DNA of 64,000 nucleotides, from the NCBI GenBank assembly GCA_039105265.1, contig JAPFFF010000044.1:868001-932000 (forward strand), read 5' to 3'. The notes under the pieces are model-generated. The model was not told the origin of the DNA. It ran no database searches and saw nothing but the letters and a program-made list of their open reading frames with translations. This document shows, piece by piece, positions 23,788-32,667 of the stretch; position 1 is the first letter of the stretch; each line of letters starts with the position of its first letter. The translations under genes and the position numbers were made by a program. The stretch comes from Tritrichomonas musculus (taxonomy: Eukaryota > Parabasalia > Tritrichomonadida > Tritrichomonadidae).

Positions 23788-24249
23788 ATGACAACAACCA
23801 ACCTTCGAGTATATGAATACATCAATTCATTAATCTCATTACTTCCAAATCCAGATGAATATCAAAAATGTGATTTTACATTACTTTGTGAACGATTTCC
23901 AATTAATATCGGAAAAGGTACTTACCTTGTTCGTGTGTTATACATTTCATTAACAAACGTTGACAAAAAAATCACACGAATTTATCCAAATCAATTGAAA
24001 GATATGAATCTTGAACATGTAATTCTAACATCAAATCTCCGACGAAGGATTAACATAAATTCTTTTGAAACATTTGTTAATGGTAATACAGATGTTCAAA
24101 CATTTAAAGAACATTCGTTTTACAATTATTCAATTGAACGAATTAACAAATCAAATCAAGAAATGATTTTGAAACTTCGCGAGAAATATGAAATACCTGA
24201 ACCACAAATATTTAAAGGAAACCATCAAGATATTGTTCTTGATGAATAA
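23788..24249 (+). CDS. Conserved Maverick protein, unknown family 1
   Basis: 153 residues starting at MTTTNLRVYEYINSL, placed at the ATG after gtaatcaa (TCA initiator). An in-frame upstream ATG (23,629) overlaps the KilA-N gene and is less likely. A clear homolog is encoded in the inner element at 44,460-44,912. They share VYEYIN/VYDYIN near the start, DFTLLCERFPI/NFAILCDKYPI, EHVILTSNLRRRIN/EHIVLSTNTRRRLN, YNYSIE and a final LREKYEIPEP/LRKRYELDTP block. The family looks like a small folded protein without membrane segments. Function unknown. Conservation in two diverged elements argues for a core virion or replication role. Confidence 0.7.
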   Translation: MTTTNLRVYEYINSLISLLPNPDEYQKCDFTLLCERFPINIGKGTYLVRVLYISLTNVDKKITRIYPNQLKDMNLEHVILTSNLRRRININSFETFVNGNTDVQTFKEHSFYNYSIERINKSNQEMILKLREKYEIPEPQIFKGNHQDIVLDE

Positions 24250-24340
24250 ATTGAATATTTTTTTTGTCTATTTAACAGTTAACTGTTAATTGTGTATGGT
24301 TCCTAGCGGATTTAGCATAGCCAAATTATTTTTTTTGTGC

Positions 24341-25195
24341 TTACTGGTTGAATCTTATAAATTCAATACTTCCTTCTCGTGTATTCACCAAAACAAAATC
24401 ATGATTCTTCATTCGATTATATTGTCTCCACAAATCTTCAAATTCAACTGGCATAACAACTTGTTGATATATATACGACATCTTCTGCCTTGAGAATCCA
24501 TTGAAAATAAAGAATGAAGTACAATTGTTCTTATAATCTGTTGGAATTGCTTTGAAGAATTGAACGTTAACATAAACGATTGAATGTTTGTGTCGTAATT
24601 GAGTTATGTAATTTGTGAAGTAAGCAGATTTTAACAATTTCGATTTAATGAAGTCTTCACACAGAATTATTGTATTTAATGGAACGTTTGGTTTTCCAAG
24701 TTTATTGATATTAAGGAATTGAAACATTTTCTGTAATTTATCTTCGTTAATCGTAATCCTCCCAACAGAAGTATATTTAATATACAATTCTTTCCATAAA
24801 TCCAATTCTTTCAAATAAGCTTCAGCATTTGTGTCGGAAACAACTTTCACAGGTAAATTTATCAATTCGCGTTGAGCTTCAAATGTTGAATCATTTATAA
24901 TTCCATTCTTGCTAATATACACAATTTGATGTACATTTGACTCCTTCAATCGAGATATTTGAATTATATCTCTTAATACAATGTGTGATTTACCTTTACC
25001 CTGTGCTCCAACAATAATGTTTAGAGAATTATAATTAGCATAGATTCCAGGACCAATTGGACGAATAGATTCTGACATTATTTTTGATTCATTTTTTTTG
25101 TACGCTCGATTCATTTCAAAATCAATATCAAATCTCGCAGAGCTCGAGCTCGCAGAGCGAGAGGGCTTTTCAATCATAACAGGCTTCATAATCAT
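24341..25195 (-). CDS. FtsK/HerA-type genome-packaging ATPase (A32-like)
   Basis: 284 residues. A Walker A motif GAQGKGKS lies at 63-70 and Walker B NTIILCED at 174-181. The rest has the P-loop order of poxvirus A32 and Polinton packaging ATPases (an arginine-rich helix ITQLRHKHSIVYVNVQ after Walker B, the place of sensor and arginine-finger elements). In the family this motor pumps DNA into the preformed capsid. The N-terminal 40 residues are polar and Ser-rich. A homolog at 38,602 in the inner element confirms the family. Stop and start are clear, and the gene is convergent with family 1. Confidence 0.85.
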   Translation of the reverse strand: MIMKPVMIEKPSRSASSSSARFDIDFEMNRAYKKNESKIMSESIRPIGPGIYANYNSLNIIVGAQGKGKSHIVLRDIIQISRLKESNVHQIVYISKNGIINDSTFEAQRELINLPVKVVSDTNAEAYLKELDLWKELYIKYTSVGRITINEDKLQKMFQFLNINKLGKPNVPLNTIILCEDFIKSKLLKSAYFTNYITQLRHKHSIVYVNVQFFKAIPTDYKNNCTSFFIFNGFSRQKMSYIYQQVVMPVEFEDLWRQYNRMKNHDFVLVNTREGSIEFIRFNQ

Positions 25196-25289
25196 CTTGT
25201 GTTCTTCGAATGACTCAAAGTCATCATCATAGTCAGAAGTATCTGAAAAAAATATTGTTTTGTAATCAAATTTGCTGGGTTTTCATTTA

Positions 25290-25421
25290 TTATGAGTAAA
25301 GCTTCGAGCGCATCTCCTCTGTGAGTTTAGGGGGTTCATCTTCTTTGAAAACAGTAATTATTACACACAATTCAATAACATGAACAACCAAAATAGTTCC
25401 CAAAAGAATTTCAGAAATCAT
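25290..25421 (-). CDS. Small single-pass membrane protein
   Basis: 43 residues from an ATG at 25,421 preceded by attcaa. Residues about 4-25 (EILLGTILVVHVIELCVIIT) form one hydrophobic segment and the tail is charged (FKEDEPPKLTEEMRSKLY). It sits 10 bp downstream of the next gene on the same strand, which suggests a deliberate compact layout. Many viruses with internal membranes carry such peptides, but the assignment is only by composition. A longer version starting at 25,496 would overlap the neighbouring gene. Confidence 0.5.
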   Translation of the reverse strand: MISEILLGTILVVHVIELCVIITVFKEDEPPKLTEEMRSKLYS

Positions 25422-25431
25422 TTGAATAAAT

Positions 25432-26115
25432 TTAAACACATAATTTAAGTGAAATACCATATCGAACAAGTTGTGCATAAACATCATTGTAACCATATTT
25501 CAAATCATTTGATTTACCATCTTTTGTGACAAGAATTCGTTGGATTTCTAAATATTTATTCTTCGATACACATCCCGTACAACCAGAATCTTCATCAATA
25601 ATAAGTTCAACTTTATCAGCATGTGTTAGTATTTTAATTAATTCCATCAATGAATTTGAGTGACAAACCAAGTAATTATTTACACGAAGTGGATTTAATT
25701 CATAAATTGAAAGAAGTGTTTCTAAAAATTTGTTCTTGACAGTCAAATCCTCAATTTCATTTCGGGCTTCGACTACGTCGGTGGAACCGCCCTCAGCCAC
25801 TATGTGGTTTCCCAAATCGATGATACCCTTGTCTCGGACAATAGTCGCAGGCAAGCCAGCTCCGGCTGGCGCTTTGCTTGTTGGAGGTTGAAATTGATAT
25901 TGAGAATTCTCCTCCGGTATAGTAAAATTTACGTCCCTAGATTGTGAATTCATTTGGGGAACATTTGGGTAATAAACAGGTTGACTAATTGGTTGACCAA
26001 CCGGTTGTGAATTCGATGGTTTGATTTTGATTTCAACATTAGTTTCTTGGCTCTGTTTTACCGAAGCATCATTTTCAGAACTTAATATTCTTGCTTTCCG
26101 TAATACATTCGACAT
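25432..26115 (-). CDS. Conserved Maverick protein, unknown family 2
   Basis: 227 residues from the ATG at 26,115 (MSNVLRKARIL). The first 110 residues are disordered and Pro/Gln/Ser-rich. The C-terminal half is a compact domain that recurs in the inner element at 45,431-45,961: FLETLLSIYE.../LETYANILLN..., NYLVCHSNSLMELIKIL/NCIIVPSTSLSNIIKAI, and DKVELIIDEDSGCTGC/ESVEISLDEDIKCC, ending VRYGISLKLCV/YHLCLKYGINM. Two cysteines follow the acidic strand in both. Function unknown. The shared position in the small-gene cluster suggests a structural or scaffold role. Confidence 0.65.
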   Translation of the reverse strand: MSNVLRKARILSSENDASVKQSQETNVEIKIKPSNSQPVGQPISQPVYYPNVPQMNSQSRDVNFTIPEENSQYQFQPPTSKAPAGAGLPATIVRDKGIIDLGNHIVAEGGSTDVVEARNEIEDLTVKNKFLETLLSIYELNPLRVNNYLVCHSNSLMELIKILTHADKVELIIDEDSGCTGCVSKNKYLEIQRILVTKDGKSNDLKYGYNDVYAQLVRYGISLKLCV

Positions 26116-26152
26116 TGATTTCAATCTAAAAAAACCTTTATTCGTAGATTAC

Positions 26153-26383
26153 TCAATCCTTGTTAGCTAATTCATTCAATTCGTTTTCCAATTTTTTTAC
26201 TTTTTCCTTTAATGAATTAATATCTTCAATTAATGATTCACGAACAGCAAGCCCACTGGAACCAAGCATTCCAGATTTGACATTATTTAGATGTTGCTTG
26301 TAATCATAACATTTTTCTTTGAGGGTTCGTTTGATACGTTTAAGTTCAGGAATCTCCTTCTTATATTCGTTTAATTCAGACAT
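26153..26383 (-). CDS. Small coiled-coil protein
   Basis: 76 residues, highly charged. Heptad-like spacing is seen in residues 1-30 (ELKRIKRTLKEKCYDYKQHL) and 50-75 (INSLKEKVKKLENELNELAN). The middle GMLGSSGLA is a likely hinge. The ATG at 26,383 faces the ATG of the divergent gene at 26,399. Function unknown. A homotypic oligomer or scaffold is possible. Confidence 0.55.
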   Translation of the reverse strand: MSELNEYKKEIPELKRIKRTLKEKCYDYKQHLNNVKSGMLGSSGLAVRESLIEDINSLKEKVKKLENELNELANKD

Positions 26384-26398
26384 TTAATCGAAGCAAAA
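26384..26398. promoter_or_regulatory. 15-bp head-to-head spacer (bidirectional start region)
   Basis: Only ttaatcgaagcaaaa separates the start codons of the minus-strand coiled-coil gene and the plus-strand gene. Any initiator for either gene must lie within this spacer or inside the opposite coding region. Similar spacers occur at 35,152 and 50,327. Confidence 0.5.
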
Positions 26399-26665
26399 AT
26401 GTCCTTTCACTCACAAGTGAGTTCAAACTCTACGAGTTATGAACAAAAACGAACCATTCATGATGATAAAAGAATGAATCACTACGATAGATTACAACTT
26501 AAAATGCAAAAAGAACGTACCAGAATTAATTCTGCACCAACTGTTAAGAAATATGAGGATAAAGGAAGTATTCAACATGAACCTCAAGTATCAACAACAA
26601 AAAAATTGAATTTTCACACTTATTCATTAAATCATTCAGTTGTCCCTCGATGCGATAAAATCTAA
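26399..26665 (+). CDS. Small basic hypothetical protein
   Basis: 88 residues, Ser/Lys/Arg-rich (SYEQKRTIHDDKRMNHYDRL), without membrane or globular signals. Start ATG 15 bp from the divergent neighbour. Stop is TAAA. It could be a DNA-condensing or scaffold peptide. No family recognised. It is short, so the coding status rests on spacing and on the absence of a better frame. Confidence 0.45.
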   Translation: MSFHSQVSSNSTSYEQKRTIHDDKRMNHYDRLQLKMQKERTRINSAPTVKKYEDKGSIQHEPQVSTTKKLNFHTYSLNHSVVPRCDKI

Positions 26666-26700
26666 AATATTTATATTTTAGCTTGAGCAAGCTGCGAAAT

Positions 26701-27162
26701 CTAATCCAACATTTGTTGGTTAATATATTTGGCAATCTGATTTACAGTATTGGTTAATTCAGCAATTTTTTTATCTAATGTTGTGAATTTGAGTTCATAG
26801 CTTTGTTTCAAATCTTTAATCTCGTTATCAAAAGTTGACAAATTTTGTGAGAACATACTTTTGAGATTCTCAATATCTGCTTTAATAACATCTTGTTCAA
26901 GTTCTTTCAATTCATTAGTTTTGACAACTTTCTTTAAAAATATATCTCCCCCAACTCGTTTTGTACCTTCTTTTTGACAATTCTTTTTTGTGATTCTGTA
27001 TTCAACACCATCTGGTGTAACAATTTTGTAAACCCGATTTAGATATTGAGTCGTCTGGTTGTTCATGTCATCTTTGTGTTTCTGATAGTACAGATTGAAC
27101 TCCTCAATTGATTTAAAATTCTTTATTTCAGTAGTTATTTCATTAATTACTTTCAAATCCAT
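26701..27162 (-). CDS. Hypothetical protein with C-terminal coiled coil
   Basis: 153 residues. The first half holds a small domain (FNLYYQKHKDDMNNQTTQYL, VYKIVTPDGVEYRITKKNC, KRVGGDIFLKK). Residues about 85-150 form a long amphipathic helix (LKSMFSQNLSTFDNEIKDLK, DKKIAELTNTVNQIAKYINQ), a probable coiled coil. ATG at 27,162. It lies between the pVI-like gene and the coiled-coil gene on the same strand. Function unknown. A trimeric minor virion protein would fit. Confidence 0.55.
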   Translation of the reverse strand: MDLKVINEITTEIKNFKSIEEFNLYYQKHKDDMNNQTTQYLNRVYKIVTPDGVEYRITKKNCQKEGTKRVGGDIFLKKVVKTNELKELEQDVIKADIENLKSMFSQNLSTFDNEIKDLKQSYELKFTTLDKKIAELTNTVNQIAKYINQQMLD

Positions 27163-27192
27163 TTAAAATAAAAAAATACAATTTAATCATTT

Positions 27193-27456
27193 TCATGCTA
27201 CTTCATCAATTAAACTTTTACCAATTTTAAGACCTTTGTCAGCAAAATTTAATCCTGTATCAATTGCTCTAACAGCATCACCAATAAGAGGTATTCCACC
27301 CAAAACAGGTTTTACAGCATTAGTTACTCTTTTACCAACTTCAACAACTTTGGGAAGTGCTTTACCAACCTTAGTTGCAACATTCTTTATTGTATTACCT
27401 ACAGATTTAAAAGCGTTTTTCATTTTTTTGAAGATTCCGATACCCATTGTTTTCAT
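27193..27456 (-). CDS. Small membrane-active-like virion protein (pVI-like candidate)
   Basis: 87 residues, very basic. An amphipathic helix MKNAFKSVGNTIKNVATKVG is followed by a Gly/Ile hydrophobic part (PVLGGIPLIGDAVRAIDTGL). This resembles the membrane-lytic N-terminus of adenovirus pVI and related Polinton minor capsid proteins. It is divergent from, and 83 bp away from, the major capsid gene. The inner element has a comparable protein next to its ATPase (39,477). The role is inferred from composition and place, not from a domain match. A second in-frame ATG at 27,447 could be used. Confidence 0.5.
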   Translation of the reverse strand: MKTMGIGIFKKMKNAFKSVGNTIKNVATKVGKALPKVVEVGKRVTNAVKPVLGGIPLIGDAVRAIDTGLNFADKGLKIGKSLIDEVA

Positions 27457-27539
27457 TACGAAAAAAGACCCATAATAGTACTTTTTTTGTTATTCATTCA
27501 AACTTCGTTTGAAAGTCTTTTTATTCCATAAAAAGTCAA

Positions 27540-29564
27540 ATGTTGTATCGCAACGAAAGAGCACATAATTACAAAATTGAAGCAGGAAACGTTCTTGATA
27601 CATTTAATAAGATGCGTGAAATGATTAATACTAATGATGGTACACGCTCATTTTCATTCAGAACTGTTGATTGTCATGACCAACCTGCACCATTTCATCA
27701 AGGACAATATTCTCAAATCTCATTAACGCATCCAGACCATTTCATTTCTGATGTTGATAAAGGATTCTTAACATTTCATGTCAAATTGGATTTACAATTG
27801 AATACTGATTTAGCTAAATTACAACAAATTGATGACCCAAATAACTTCTACAAATTATTCGTCGGACTTAAATCTTCAAATCAATTATTCGACAGATTGG
27901 AAATTCTTCATAATAATGTAAATGTTGGATATCAGCAAAACGAATGTGTTCGAGAAGGATTTTTATACTCTGCTGTGAAACCAGAAACTGAAAAAAAGCG
28001 AAGACGATTTGTTCATTCACTTTGGGAAAACGTTTCAAATTATTCACAAACTGTTGCAGGTACTTATGTTAACCTAAATTCATTCAAATCTAATGGTAAA
28101 TCACAAGTTGAATTTGATTTGAACGTTCCATTTGATGATTTACTTGCCCTTCAAGCTTTCGATTTATTCCCAAATGGAATCATAGGTGATTTATCAATTC
28201 GTTTCCAAGTAACTCCTGCAGGATTAGTTTGGGCAGCAATTGACCCTTATACTGTTGCTGAAACAAAGGCTTATCTTGAAGATAATGATTCTGTTACATC
28301 TGCTGAATTAGAACGATTGAAAGAAATTAAAGCTCGCGGTCATTTGAAACATCAATTTACACAAATTGGTAATGAAGCTATTATACCAGGACCTGGAACT
28401 CCATCTCCAGACCCATCTCCCGAACCATCTCCTGAACCAACTCCAGACCCATCTCCTGAACCAACTCCAACACCTGTTAAATACAAGATTCAATATCGAA
28501 TTGGTGAACAATGGGATAATGATGATGGAAGTACTGGTTACACTGATATTCTTACAGATTTGGAATTCAATTTCAGTTACACAAAGGAAGAATTTGAAGA
28601 ATTTGGACTCCAACCAGGTGCAACTGATGAAGAAATTTGTGTTCATAATCCTGCTGTAACATTACCTCCATTAAATCATTCTGACAAGAATGGAAGATAT
28701 TATGCTTGGCAAATTGTTAAAACACCAGTTGTTTCTGCTAAGCAGACTCTTCAATCAATTCATGATGCTAAATTACAACTTCACAACGAAACATATTCAT
28801 CACAGAAAGCTACATTAACTGTAAACAGAATGACAATCACATTATGTAAATCAAATATGCAAGGTTATGGTGTCTGTGAATCTACTCGCAGAGGTATTGA
28901 AAATATTCTCCGTGAAGGAATTATAATCCCATCTCAGAAAGTTGATTACCATTCATTCCCAATTGCTCCTGCCGCAAATGGAATTAAGTCAACATTGAAT
29001 ATTCCATTAATTAATGTTACAACAATGTCAATTATGTTTCCAAAGCATCATAATGACCTCACTGTTTTCGAAAATCCAGTATATCAAAATTGTTATCTCA
29101 ATATTGGAGGAAAGAACTTCCCAGATGAAAATGTTTCAACAATTGGTGCAAGATTCTTTGAGAATCAATTAACCGCTGGAGACCTTGATGCAATCGCATT
29201 ACAATGCACTAAAGAATTTGAGGACTCAATGACTATGCCAAAGAATGATGCAAACGGAGTTCGCTACAAGAATACTTTAAGTGATGCTTCTAGCTTTGTT
29301 TTCAATATTCAAACTGAACGTTCATCTGCTGGTTATTGTTATGATGGTTTGGATGGTGGATTTGGTAACATTCAAGTTCAAGTAAATGGTCAACCAATAT
29401 ATACAGGTCCAAATGATACTTACTATAATGTTAATGAAGAAGGTACAGTACATCCACCCCCAACACAATTATGGCTCACAAGAGATACCTATTTCAAATT
29501 AAGTTTGAATGGTTTAGAGTACATCGATGATGAATCTCCAGCTGGTTCACAAATAAACGCATAA
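27540..29564 (+). CDS. Major capsid protein (double jelly roll, Polinton/adenovirus lineage)
   Basis: 674 residues. Near the N-terminus comes SFRTVDCHDQPAPFHQGQYS, then FHVKLDLQLNT and DRLEILHNNVNVGYQQNE, as expected of the first jelly roll of Polinton capsid proteins. GIIGDLSIRFQVTPAGLVW parallels GKIELRLFFSCTGMVC in the inner element's capsid protein. Residues about 281-312 are a Pro/Thr/Ser linker of PSPEP/PTPDP repeats, leading into an acidic domain (about 313-385, ending before PAVTLPPLNHSD) that the 542-residue inner capsid protein lacks. The second jelly roll follows. The protein would form the pseudo-hexameric capsomers. Start ATG follows aaaagtca. Confidence 0.75.
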   Translation: MLYRNERAHNYKIEAGNVLDTFNKMREMINTNDGTRSFSFRTVDCHDQPAPFHQGQYSQISLTHPDHFISDVDKGFLTFHVKLDLQLNTDLAKLQQIDDPNNFYKLFVGLKSSNQLFDRLEILHNNVNVGYQQNECVREGFLYSAVKPETEKKRRRFVHSLWENVSNYSQTVAGTYVNLNSFKSNGKSQVEFDLNVPFDDLLALQAFDLFPNGIIGDLSIRFQVTPAGLVWAAIDPYTVAETKAYLEDNDSVTSAELERLKEIKARGHLKHQFTQIGNEAIIPGPGTPSPDPSPEPSPEPTPDPSPEPTPTPVKYKIQYRIGEQWDNDDGSTGYTDILTDLEFNFSYTKEEFEEFGLQPGATDEEICVHNPAVTLPPLNHSDKNGRYYAWQIVKTPVVSAKQTLQSIHDAKLQLHNETYSSQKATLTVNRMTITLCKSNMQGYGVCESTRRGIENILREGIIIPSQKVDYHSFPIAPAANGIKSTLNIPLINVTTMSIMFPKHHNDLTVFENPVYQNCYLNIGGKNFPDENVSTIGARFFENQLTAGDLDAIALQCTKEFEDSMTMPKNDANGVRYKNTLSDASSFVFNIQTERSSAGYCYDGLDGGFGNIQVQVNGQPIYTGPNDTYYNVNEEGTVHPPPTQLWLTRDTYFKLSLNGLEYIDDESPAGSQINA

Positions 29565-29623
29565 AATTGAGATTTGATTTGAGATATTTTTTTTTGCTTC
29601 TGAATTACCTTATTGTATTCGAA

Positions 29624-31029
29624 ATGTCAAAAACTAAATCTCTCAGAATTTATGATAAAGAATATCCTTCATTATTGAAATACCCATTCAAATCGAAATA
29701 CAAATACGTTGAAACTGATTTGCAACCTGTTTTCAAGAATAACATTAAAACAGAACCTTTCATACCTGATTTCAAACTCAAAGCATGCAAAAAAATGTCA
29801 AAACCAAATTTCTCAAATGAACCTGGAACTTGGGAAGCTGATTTGATGTTCTCACATTATTATGCAGATGTTGAACATCCAATTAAACAAGAGCAAATCT
29901 ATCTCGTTTTGATAAATGTGAATACTAGATATCTAATTGTGGAACCAATGTCAAATAAAAGTGAAATAGCCAAAACTTTAAAACGAGTTGTTGAAATGAA
30001 TCCTAAGTTTGAATTTCGAACAATCAAATGTGATGGTGAATCTGGATTTGTAGTTTGAAAGATGAATGTATTGTATTGAAAGATAATACAAAAGTAATTC
30101 TCAAAACAGATATCTCAAATGATTTACAAGTAGCATACAATTATAAACCTGAGCTAAGAAATCAAGTTAGAAATGAAATATTGTTCAATAATCCCCGAAG
30201 GGGCTTAGAGCCTGCGCATACTAATTTGAAAACGTTAATAGCATTTTTGAAAAAAAGTGGATATAAAAATGTTATCAAGTCACCAATCTCAAAAATTGAG
30301 TTGAAAATTGACGATATCAATGATTATTACCCAGTCAAATTTGTAATTAATTCTTCCCCTTACGCTCTCGCTCATAAAAACGTTGATTCTGTAATTAGAA
30401 CTCTTAGAAATGCCTTCGGAATGGATAATCGAAGAATTGCTGATTATAATCTCATGAGACAAATGGTGAACTTCTATAATAACACTCCTCACAATTCATT
30501 GAGATTTCGGAATTATGATTATAATGAAGATGAATTATCTGAATATCAAGGTTCTGGATTGGTTCCACCAACTAAATGGATTTATTATTCTCCAGTTCAA
30601 GTTCAAAACAATGTTGATTTGGAATGGAGATATATTCGAATGATGAAAATGAAATTGAGAAAGATAAATGAAAAACAGAAGTTGAAAGGCTTACTTAATT
30701 ACAAACGTGGTAACATTATTTTGATACATCTTGACAGAGGTAAGACTCAAAAAAAGCATGAAAAACGACGTCGTGTATTTGATGATATAGCTGAATTCAT
30801 TTGTTATCAAAACGGAAATGTTAAATGTAGATTGTTAAATCAATATCTCACATTCAGTAAAACAGACAAGGGGTTAATTCCATACGAACAACCTGAACGA
30901 GGACGTAAAGCTCAAACTGATGTTGAAAAAAATGAAATTGAAATTCCAATTATTTATACAAAATATGTTTGTGATTCCATTGATGACTTGAATGAAGATT
31001 ATAAAGAGTATTTTGTAATAAAATGTTAA
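29624..31029 (+). pseudogene. Maverick integrase (RVE-type), looks broken
   Basis: Locus of a retroviral-type DDE integrase directly downstream of the capsid gene. Recognisable parts are GTWEADLMFS and IYLVLINVNTRYLIVEPM in the first half of the catalytic core, and VIRTLRNAF plus MVNFYNNTPHNSLRFR in the second half. This is the same order as in the two other integrases in the window. It looks broken, with about one break. The start at the ATG after attcgaa is well placed. In Mavericks the enzyme inserts the element ends into host DNA with 5- to 6-bp duplications. Confidence 0.75.
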
Positions 31030-31402
31030 CAAATAATATCAAAAATGTATCAACGATAAATTTTAAACAACCAATTACTAAGCGTTATTTCCATACACAA
31101 GATAAAGAATTTGTTCTTCCAAGTGAATTCGTTTCAAGTAAGAATAAGAAATTATTGTTGTACAGTATGTTGGAGCAATTGTTAAGGATACTCTTGTTGG
31201 TGATTTGATGGTACACTCTGATATTGTACAACAAGATGGTTATTGTGATTGTTTCATTATGTTAGCAAACAGACGTCAAACTAAATATCGAAAATATGAA
31301 TTCCTTGGTCATGAACGTAATTTTAAAATTTGGTTCACAGATTTATATGGGAACTCAATTGAACCATCTGCTTTTGTAATGAGTTGCCTATTAATCTTTT
31401 AA
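31023..31402 (+). pseudogene. Remnant of a small Maverick gene, possible jelly-roll minor capsid protein
   Basis: Overlaps the end of the integrase locus by a few bases. The readable parts include KRYFHTQDKEFVLPSEFVSS early and RNFKIWFTDLYGNSIEPSAF at the end. The final hydrophobic-acidic strand pair is what minor capsid or penton jelly rolls tend to end with. Evidence is weak. It looks broken, about one break. Confidence 0.35.
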
Positions 31403-31483
31403 ATAGGTTTTTTTTGTTTGCCCAGGCACAACGTAGTTGTTGAATAGCCATTTAGGCCTTATTATTTTTGTTCCAAATGAAAA

Positions 31484-32659
31484 ATGATACGTAAAACAAA
31501 GGATAAAAATAAAGAAGTATTAACAGCAGAACAAGAATCTAATTTAATTGATAAGGATGCAATTATTCTAGATAGAACTCACACATTATATTCATATATT
31601 GATAAAAAAGATAAGAAAGTTTACTTCTATTTGAGTAGTAATTATCAAGATTTATTTGTTTTTATGGAAGGTGATAATATATTGTTAAATTTACCTAAGA
31701 AAGTTGATATGAATACAAAAATGAACATCTTAGATAATAAACGTCCTTATTTAAAAAGAAAATTTGTCATTTCTATTGAAATTGGTTCCAAAATTGGAAA
31801 TACAGATATTAAATTTGTTGAAAGATGGTTTGATGAACTAAATAAATCATATATTGTATTAATGGAAGATTGTGGATATAAATATGCTATTAAAGAAACA
31901 AATAATTTCTGTTTTGAATTAGATTCCGAAGGAGATGTAAATAGAAAAATCAAACCACTTCCGTTGCACATATTTCTTTGTTTCAAACCTGAAACTTTTA
32001 TGAATGAATGGAATCGTGTTGAATTACGAAATTTGGATGAGGAAGCTGATTTAAAAAAATTTAAATATGAATTTCAAAATTGGCATTACCATTTTCCTGT
32101 TATTAATGTATTTAAATCTAATTATGTAAGTCCATTATTAAAAGTCCATTTTAATGAAACTCCTGAAAGCCTTGAACCATTAATGGATATTTCAGAAAAT
32201 GATAATGATGGTAAATATGAAACAAGTAATGTCGATATCAATAATAAATATGATTATGATGAAATAAGACCTAAAAAAATAAATCCTCCAGTTCCATCTA
32301 TGTTACAAGGTTTGGATAAAGAAGTCGAGAGTACGACTACAATGAAACCAGATGTTGAGACATTACCGAGCTCTATTTTCAGCAATGTATCGACCTCAAA
32401 TACATGGATGAAACCTCAAAGCTCTGTACAACAAAATCCTAATAACTTTAGTCCAATGAATTACTTTCAACCCACAACATTTAATATTCCAACAGGTACT
32501 AATTTTAATTTTAATGCAGAGCCAAAAAAATCATCTTTAACTAGTGAAACAAATAATACAACCAATGGAAACTTACCAAAGATTAATGAGAGTAAGTCAG
32601 AAAACAAACCAAAAACACATATATCAACTTTCAGATTACCAAAAAATAAAACAGATTAA
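31484..32659 (+). CDS. Hypothetical protein with disordered C-terminus
   Basis: 391 residues from an ATG at 31,484. Residues 1-235 look folded and beta-rich (KKDKKVYFYLSSNYQDLFVF, HIFLCFKPETFMNEWNRVEL). The remaining 155 are Asn/Ser/Pro-rich and disordered (FSPMNYFQPTTFNIPTGTNF). No family recognised. It runs toward, and ends 8 bp from, the convergent 827-aa gene. Position between the integrase and the large protein suggests a structural gene. Confidence 0.6.
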   Translation: MIRKTKDKNKEVLTAEQESNLIDKDAIILDRTHTLYSYIDKKDKKVYFYLSSNYQDLFVFMEGDNILLNLPKKVDMNTKMNILDNKRPYLKRKFVISIEIGSKIGNTDIKFVERWFDELNKSYIVLMEDCGYKYAIKETNNFCFELDSEGDVNRKIKPLPLHIFLCFKPETFMNEWNRVELRNLDEEADLKKFKYEFQNWHYHFPVINVFKSNYVSPLLKVHFNETPESLEPLMDISENDNDGKYETSNVDINNKYDYDEIRPKKINPPVPSMLQGLDKEVESTTTMKPDVETLPSSIFSNVSTSNTWMKPQSSVQQNPNNFSPMNYFQPTTFNIPTGTNFNFNAEPKKSSLTSETNNTTNGNLPKINESKSENKPKTHISTFRLPKNKTD

Positions 32660-32667
32660 ATATTTTT

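Noticed and set aside
23629-24249. 206-aa version of the family 1 gene starting at 23,629
   Set aside because: The extra N-terminal residues overlap the KilA-N gene and are absent from the homolog at 44,460. The ATG at 23,788 has a better context.
28308-28646. 112-aa Trp/Arg-rich minus-strand frame inside the capsid gene
   Set aside because: Shadow of the Pro-rich hinge codons on the other strand.
31400-31480. Possible terminal repeat of an abutting Maverick between the integrase locus and the 391-aa gene
   Set aside because: The short cacaacgtagttgttg near-palindrome has no partner elsewhere in the window, so no boundary can be supported.
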